From assembly GCA_015143295.1 (NCBI GenBank), contig CM026565.1, positions 16,316,548 to 16,380,547 on the forward strand: a DNA stretch of 64,000 nt, in the 5' to 3' direction. The stretch comes from Tetracentron sinense (taxonomy: Eukaryota > Streptophyta > Magnoliopsida > Trochodendrales > Trochodendraceae). Positions within the stretch are counted from its first letter, which is position 1, and each line of letters begins with the position of its first letter. The translations under genes and the position numbers were made by a program. The notes beneath the pieces are model-generated. The model searched no databases. It saw nothing but the letters and a program-made list of their open reading frames with translations, and was not told where the DNA came from. Of the stretch, positions 57,966-64,000 are shown piece after piece.

Positions 57966-58416
57966 AGTTCTGCAGTCACTTCCTTCATCCTACAATGCAT
58001 TCGTGTTAAATTATAACATGAACAAGAGTGAAATGTCACTAAGTGAGCTTATGAACTCACTAGTGGCTACAGAAGATTTGATCAAAAAGTCAACAAAGGG
58101 GGAAACATTAATTGTCGATAAACTTGATACCTCCAAGCAAAACAAAAAGAATAGAAAGAGAAACAAGGGTAAATGGAAGTTTAAAGACTACAGGGGTAAG
58201 GCAAAAGCTGCCAAAGGTTCTTCAGGAGATGCTCACAAGGATAACAAAGGCAATGGAAAATGTTTCCACTGTGGTAAGATAGGTCACTGGAAAAGGAACT
58301 GTAGGACTTACCTCGCAACTCTTAAGAAGGGTGGCGCTGGTACTCAAGGTATGAGATGTTTTGAAGTATTGATTACTGTTGAGTCAAATTTTCTAGATGG
58401 TCCCCCTAATTCATAG
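57966..58416 (+). pseudogene. D gag, C-terminal part with zinc knuckle
   Basis: Follows LTR J. Includes LPSSYNAFVLNYNMNK, a Lys-rich stretch and a standard CCHC knuckle, CFHCGKIGHWKRNC, near 58,261-58,302. The frame runs to TAG 58,414-58,416, just before the protease. Confidence 0.88.
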
Positions 58417-58900
58417 TGCGTGGATTCTGGATCCACTGTACATATTTGCAATTGTTTGCAAGGATTCAGGGAAACAAAAAAACTGACAAAATAGGAGCAG
58501 AAGCTTAGAGTTGGCTCGAGTGCAAATGTAGTCAAGTCAATAGGCGTTTTACTCTTTATTTACCTCAAGAAAAAACTTTAATTTTAGAAGATTGTTTTTA
58601 TATGCCTAGTGCACACAGGAATTTGATTTCAATATCAAGAATTTTACATTGTGATTACTCTATCATTTTTAATTCAATAGTTGAGATTAAGATAGATAAA
58701 ATGGTCTTAATTACTGGTAATCTTATTAACAGTCTCTAATTAATATTTCTTTTGGTAAATAATGAAAGTCTGCAAAGTGACAATGCCTATCATCTAGAAT
58801 GTCTGGAATGAAGAGACATTGCATAGAGTCAACTTATCTTTGGCATAAAAGACTTGATCATATTAATCTTGATAGGATCAAGAGATTGGTAAAAAATGGT
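58417..58900 (+). pseudogene. D protease and pre-integrase remnant
   Basis: The protease begins VDSGSTVHICN near 58,420 (D-S-G active site) and decays with several stops. [18 protein letters not shown] near 58,848-58,900, in another frame, is the pre-integrase zinc domain that precedes copia integrase. Confidence 0.75.
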
Positions 58901-59457
58901 CAAGTCCTGCCTCACCTCAACAAAATGGTGTTTCTGAAAGAAGAAATCAGACTTTATTAGATATGGTTCAATCTATGATGAGTCATGCTGATCTATGGGG
59001 GTATGCTTTACAAACGGCCATTTACATTCTGAATCAGGTTCCTTCTAAATCAATACCGGTTACACCCTATGAATTGTGGACTGGGCAAAAACCTAGTTTA
59101 CAACATCTAAAGGTATGAGGTTGTCCTGCGAATGTTCGCAAGCTCAAACTTACCAAGTTGGAATCTAGAACAGAAAAATGGAATTTTATAGGGTATCCAA
59201 AGGAAACTAAGGGTTTCTATTTCTACTCCAAGGCAAACCAAACAATTGTTATTAGGAATCATGCCACCTTCTTGGAGGAAGATATGGATCTTCTTAAAAA
59301 GGTTGAATTTCATGAGATGAAAGACAGCATAGCCAGTATGCCAAATGAACCTAATCCTTCCACTACACACTCTTCTAATTTTATTCCACTTAGAAGGTTT
59401 GAAAGAGTTTCTAGACCACCAGATAGACTTCAATATTATAATAATGAGTTTATCTAG
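58901..59457 (+). pseudogene. D integrase, C-terminal half
   Basis: The text jumps from the pre-integrase domain to [17 protein letters not shown] near 58,915, so both core Asp residues have been deleted while the Glu-bearing segment remains. [15 protein letters not shown] and KWNFIGYPKETKGFYFYS follow, the usual copia integrase end. Ends at a stop at 59,455-59,457. Confidence 0.8.
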
Positions 59458-60010
59458 TTACCTCTGATGACGAGGATACAGATCCTAATACTTATCAGGA
59501 AGCTACATTAGATGTAGATGCATCTCAATGGAATAAAGCCATGAATGCTGAAATAGACTCCAAGTATGACAACGGTGTCTGGACTTTAGTAGATCCACCA
59601 GATGATATAAGGCTCATTGGATGCAAATGGATGTACAAAAGGAAGAAGAGTGCCGATGGAAACGTGGAGACCTATAAAGCAAGACTTGTTGCAAAAGGTT
59701 ACACTCGAATTCAAGGAGTTGATTATGAAGATACCTTTTCACTAGTAGCTATGCTCAAATCCATCAAGATATTGCTAACTATAGCTGCACACCTGAGGGC
59801 TTCATTACTCCTAACCAAGAGAACATGGTATGCAAGCTAAACAAGTCAATATATGGTTTAAAACAAGCTTCTAGAAGCTGGAACCAAAGATTTGATCTTT
59901 CGATTCCAAAAGAATTTAAAGGAATCTTGTATTTACAAGAAGGATAGTGGGAGAGTGGTAATGTGCCTTATTCTCTATATATATGATATAGGGATGATAT
60001 AGGGAATGAT
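59458..60010 (+). pseudogene. D reverse transcriptase, deleted
   Basis: Starts in the copia RT lead (WNKAMNAEIDSKYDNGVW, YKARLVAKGYTR). Near 59,788 the text jumps from TIAAH to PEGFITPNQE in another frame, dropping the segment with the first catalytic Asp. It then reads SIYGLKQASRSW. The usual YVDD site near 59,975 is altered to YIYD. Inactive. Confidence 0.85.
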
Positions 60011-60029
60011 ATAGGGATGTTGTTATCAG

Positions 60030-60600
60030 TCAAGATTTGGATTTCTCAACATTTCTCAATGAAAGACTTGAGAGAGGCATCCTGTATTCTCAAAATAAAG
60101 ATTTTGAGAGATAGAAAATGCCGGATGTTGGGATTAAGCTAAACTTCCTACATTGACAAGATCTTGTCAAGGTACAGTATAAGTGATTGTAAGAAAACTC
60201 TCATTCCTTTTAGGCATACTGTTACTTTGTCTAAAAAGATGGCTCCTTTGTCAGCTGATGAGATCGAGCAGATTAAGAGGTGCCCATATGCTTTGGCAGT
60301 TGGGAGCCTCATGTATGCCATGCTATGTACCAGACCGGATATCTGTCATGCAGTGGGAGTTGTAAGTCGGTTCGAAAGCAATCCAGGAGTCAATCATTGG
60401 ACTGCTGTAAAGCAAATCATAAAGTACCTGAAAAGAACTAGGGATTATGTGCTTACTTTTCAAACTGAAGATTTCTGTGGAGAGGAAGTATCATCTCATT
60501 CGTGAGATAATTGAAAGGCAAGGCATCTTTGTTACAAAGATTAGCTCTCAATTTAATGTTGCTGACCCAATAAGTAAGGTTTATCGGATAAAGTATTTGT
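60030..60600 (+). pseudogene. D RT thumb and RNase H remnant
   Basis: Contains YALAVGSLMYAMLCTRPDI and HWTAVKQIIKYLKRTRDY (60,164-60,460), the segment linking RT and RNase H. A deletion near 60,470 removes most of RNase H; its end (HLIREIIERQGI) follows to about 60,600. Confidence 0.82.
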
Positions 60601-60650
60601 AACACACTTAGATATTATGAGATTGAATTCTATATCACAGTCACTTTTAG

Positions 60651-60664
60651 GGCAAGTGGGAGAT
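60651..60664 (+). promoter_or_regulatory. Polypurine tract of D
   Basis: gggcaagtgggaga next to TGTTAA, the 3' LTR start. Confidence 0.85.
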
Positions 60665-62976
60665 TGTTAAACCTTATGTCCTGAAAAGTTATTTAGAGTG
60701 TAAGATTTTTATTGATTAGATTAATAAAGACATCTTCTTTATCTATTGTAAATTCATTATGGGTAATTGACCAAGATCATGAGACGATCTATATGATATG
60801 AGATATCGAACAAGGTCCCTAAGATATATTATAGGAAAGCTACGTTATAGGTATTGGACTATCACAGTTAGATATAGTTTTCCAATTCCTTATACCTTAT
60901 ATGTCACAGCTATGGGTGAAGCTGGCCACTTCATTTATATGGCTGCCACAATGCTAAGATGTTCTCAATGGTTGAGATGTAGTTTTATCTCAAACTATTG
61001 TAGAGGAGACTACACATCAGATATGGGTGCTTAAATGTACAATGACTGATTGCATGCAATGAGAGACCTATTGCATAAACATACTATCAGATAGTTGGTC
61101 TCTCATTCACATTGAACAGTTTTGATGATCCTTAGATCTAATGAGTTCATTTATAACTGAGCAATGATCTGACTGTTTTAATTGTACTTAAGAGACTACG
61201 ATAAGGTGACAGTTGGATAATCAGAAAGCTGTTCGAGTCATGATGAATTTCAAACAAGAAATCCATGCTCATTAAAGAGACTATCCAAGTTTTAGGTAAG
61301 ATAGTACATTAAGCTTAAAGACTGCACAGGTGATTTTGAAATCAAACATGTTTGAATTATATTTTAATAAAATATATTATAGTTAATAAAAGAGTTTTTC
61401 AAAATGTTTTAAACATGAGAAATAGTTTCTCGTGGCTTAATCAAATGTCTTGGAAACCCGGATGATCTACAATAGGCTATGATTTAGATAGTATATTAAT
61501 CTCGAAGGCCTATTAGAGATAATGTTATTGGAAGGATCAACCAAATTCAAAAGTTCATGTGGCGGGATCCTTTATTGGTTTATGTTCTTTCACTTGAATT
61601 CAATTGCAACATGGATATCTCACGTCACTTGCGATTCCGGTGTCATTCCTATTAAAGGGTCAATGGGATAACATCGGATAGACCAGGGTTAGAATGTCCC
61701 AGAGCAATCTGTGGAGATGCTCATAAAGAAATACAAGCTCGAAATAATAGATTAAATGTTAATCTATATTTAATGGATTAAATGTTAATCTACATTAAAT
61801 AGATTAAATGTTAATCTATAATTTTAGATTAAATGTTAATCTAAATTAAAGGATAATAATAATTATTTAATCAACCAAAAATAAGGGAATATGGGTTGGA
61901 CCCATATTCATAAAAGCCCATACTAAATGGACCTTATTGGTGGGCCCAAGCCATGGGATCAACATCCTAAAGTGGGAGCCCACTTCTTGTTCCCTAAGTT
62001 TATGGGACTTTGGTTCGTAGATAATTGTTAATTAATTACACCTTATATAATGAGATTAGATACCTTACTTAGAAGTGAAGAAACAAAGTGATAAGGATTA
62101 TCCCGAATCCCTACATGGAAGCTCACACCCACCCTTGGAGAATCTAGATTGTCTAGATTCAATGTATCCCTAATTTTTAGGGAGTTGGTTATATTCCAAC
62201 TAATTAGGGAGTTAGTTATATCCATATTAATTAGGGAGTTAGTTACATCCCTTTAATTAAGGAGTCCTTTTAATAAAATGAATCCTAAAATAGAAGGTTT
62301 GTTATAACTAACTTCTTATGGATAAACTAAGAGTTTATTAATGATAAGAGTTATCATTAATTAGAAACTCTTAGGGATAGCTATCATTATATGATAATGA
62401 TTAAGGATATGGATAAGATCCATATCCATCCGCATCTATATAAACTCCCAACCAAAACCATAGGGGAAAGAGGATTTGATTATTATTCACTCCAAGCCCA
62501 AACCGTGAGGAGAGGGAGAATCATTATTTTCCATAAAAATTTTGTGGGCTTCAAGGTGGGAGCCTAATGGATTTTCTTGAGCTTCAAAGAAAATCTTCAA
62601 GGGATTTTCATGAGCTTTAGTGTGGGTCAAGGGAGATAACCTCAAGGGATTTGTTGAGTTAGGGTTTGGACCCCAAAGGATTTTTGTGAGTTAGAGAGTT
62701 TACTCCATAATCTCCTACATCTCATTGTTCTTCAAAAGCCAAGGAAAGATTCGAAAGCTTCATGGAGATAGCGAAGAGCGAGGATCGAGCTTGGAGTATT
62801 TCTTTGAGAAATCTCTACAAAGAGTTCTAAAGATTTATCGTTTTGGTGCTTCACCAGTGAACACCATTCACCGATGTAATATTCGTCTATCATGTAGTTA
62901 ATATTAAATGTTTTCTATGGTGTAAAGATCTTCGGGGTCCAGTATTCCACATATTTTTTTATCTGGATTCCCTTCA
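60665..62976 (+). mobile_element. 3' LTR of D
   Basis: 2,312 bp, TGTTAAACC to CCCTTCA. TATA box near 62,435-62,445. Repeats of AGATTAAATGTTAATCT, whose arms are inverted, at 61,745-61,850. Best full copy of the D LTR family in the window. Confidence 0.92.
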
Positions 62977-63014
62977 TTGCCACCTCCATAGGAGTTGTTG
63001 ATTCTTTCCCAACC

Positions 63015-63419
63015 TTGAGTAGAAGCAACAAGGTTGATGTCTATCCTCAGAATGACAATACGAGAAAGGAAAACCAAAATTGCTTTGTCATTCATAGTGC
63101 TCTAAAAGCCCAAAACACTAACATGTGGTACTTTGATAGTGGGTGTTCGAGACGCATGAAAGGTGACAAATCACTATTTACTCATCTTGAGGAATGTTCT
63201 GAAGGGATAGTCACCTTTGGGGAAGGAAGAAAATTAGGTGTGAAGGGTAAAGGTATAATTCAAACTCCGGATATTCCTAAGCTAGAAAATGTCCTATTTG
63301 TAGAAGTCCTCAAGGCAAATCTTATTAGTATTAGTCAATTGTGTGACATCAACCCTGCAATTTATTTCACTAAGAAAGTTTGTTCTGTCCTAAATAAAAA
63401 ATTGGAAAAAGAATTGTAG
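63015..63419 (+). pseudogene. F protease region
   Basis: Open frame with MWYFDSGCSRRMKGDKSLF (active site D-S-G near 63,135) and VLKANLISISQLCD, as in SIRE-like pol. In this family the text after DSGCSR is usually H-M-T-G; here R-M-K-G. The frame ends at TAG 63,417-63,419 while similarity continues. The aspartic protease would cut Gag-Pol. Confidence 0.82.
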
Positions 63420-63511
63420 AAGGATTTAGAACCTCAGACAATTGTTACGATCTTGTTCCAACTAAGAATACCTCAAACCTCTGCAACAGGGCTAATATTG
63501 ATGATGCCAAT

Positions 63512-63976
63512 TTGTGGCACCAAAGGCTGGGTCACTTGAATTTCAAGCATTTGATCAGAATCACTAAGCATGAGCTAGTGAGAGGAGTACTTAAACGAGG
63601 AAAATCTTCTGCAAGTATATGTGGGCTCTGTCAAATCGGCAAACAAATTAGAAGTTCTCATAAGAAGACTCTGGATATTGCTACCCTTAAGCCTCTTGAA
63701 CTAATACGCAAGGACCTAATGGGTCCAATGAGATCAGAAAGTGTGGGTGGTAAGAAATATATCTTAGTTATGGTAGATGATTTCTCCAGACTAAATGGGT
63801 TGCATTCTTTAGATAGAAATTTGATGCTTTTAAAAATATCTGCCAGAGAATTCAGAATGAGAAGGGATACTTCATCACTAGAATCAGGAGTGATCAGTGA
63901 AAGGAATTTGAAAACTCCAAATACAATGAGTATTGTAATGAGAAGGGCATTAAACATGAGTTCTTTGCTCCTATAA
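63512..63976 (+). pseudogene. F pre-integrase domain and integrase start
   Basis: WHQRLGHLNFKHLIRI and CGLCQIGKQIRSSH give the H-H-C-C zinc domain. The core starts at LELIRKDLMGPM and continues KYILVMVDDFSR. The frame changes after about 63,800; the following core text (EFENT...) is readable in another frame. Cut by the window edge. Confidence 0.82.
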
Positions 63977-64000
63977 CACCTCGGTAAAATGTTGTTGTGG

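Larger units (their letters stand above)
50457..62976 (+). mobile_element. Element D, degenerate Ty1/copia retrotransposon (right part)
   Basis: 5' LTR (50,457-52,641, lacking about its first 100 bp because B inserted there), tRNA-Met-type primer site, leader, gag, protease, integrase, RT and RNase H remnants, polypurine tract and 3' LTR (60,665-62,976). Several coding deletions remove catalytic parts. Solo LTR J lies within gag. Its right end adjoins SIRE-like pol sequence of element F, with ttgcc (62,977-62,981) as predicted duplication. The LTR family has four copies in the window (D 5', D 3', D1, D2). Confidence 0.85.
62977..64000 (+). mobile_element. Element F, SIRE-like Ty1/copia, internal fragment
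   Basis: The outermost layer visible. It starts at the D insertion point and runs past the right edge. The orientation is the same as D, B and C. It carries protease, pre-integrase and integrase text. Its 5' part should lie left of everything in this window. Confidence 0.78.

Overview
The window is plant nuclear DNA made entirely of LTR retrotransposons nested inside one another. I found no host gene, rRNA, tRNA or CRISPR array. The element types point to a seed plant, probably an angiosperm with a large repeat-rich genome: Ty3/gypsy Tat/Ogre-like elements with a second archaeal-type RNase H, Ty3/gypsy Tekay/Del-like chromoviruses with a C-terminal chromodomain, and Ty1/copia elements including SIRE-like ones. 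I cannot name the species.

Layout, using local letters. F (62,977-64,000) is an old SIRE-like copia and the outermost layer. D (copia, right part 50,457-62,976) sits in F. B (pol-less Tat-like gypsy, 31,316-50,456) sits in D's 5' LTR. C (pol-less SIRE-like copia, 11,538-31,315) sits in B's 5' LTR. C in turn received A (Tat/Ogre-like, minus strand, 1,056-11,537), solo LTR D1 (11,885-14,171), G (deleted Tekay-like chromovirus, minus, 14,922-25,203, itself hit by solo LTR H at 15,211-17,469) and solo LTR D2 (27,060-30,768, itself hit by solo LTR C-minus at 28,772-30,266). A was hit by gypsy LTR K (1-1,055). B received solo LTR E (35,488-about 37,648) and the complete chromovirus I (39,101-47,931). 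D received solo LTR J (54,826-57,960). Five-base target duplications, exact or with one mismatch, support I, G, H, J, D1, D2 and C-minus; E has a probable one. The deepest nests are six layers.

I is the best preserved element. It has two LTRs of about 1,842 bp differing at about 7 bases plus one indel, a tRNA-Met primer site, gag, a polyprotein with protease, RT, RNase H, integrase and chromodomain, and a polypurine tract. It carries four nonsense codons and one 1-nt frameshift. A 138-bp GT-AG, AT-rich segment between gag and protease interrupts the frame exactly and looks like a spliceosomal intron.

Three patterns cut across elements. (1) Five gypsy LTR families (K, H, G, I, J) share an aligned donor-like site downstream of the TATA box, and four of them (H, G, I, J) an aligned acceptor-like site, suggesting an intron inside the LTR leader. 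(2) Each of these LTRs, and the copia C LTR, carries its own array of short CG-containing palindromes just upstream of the TATA box. (3) Two diverged Tat-like elements, A and B, share a leader motif that fuses an acceptor-like and a donor-like splice sequence, and repeat the primer-binding core in U5. These patterns, rather than any gene system, are the most novel content. Everything past the left edge is inferred from the nesting logic.
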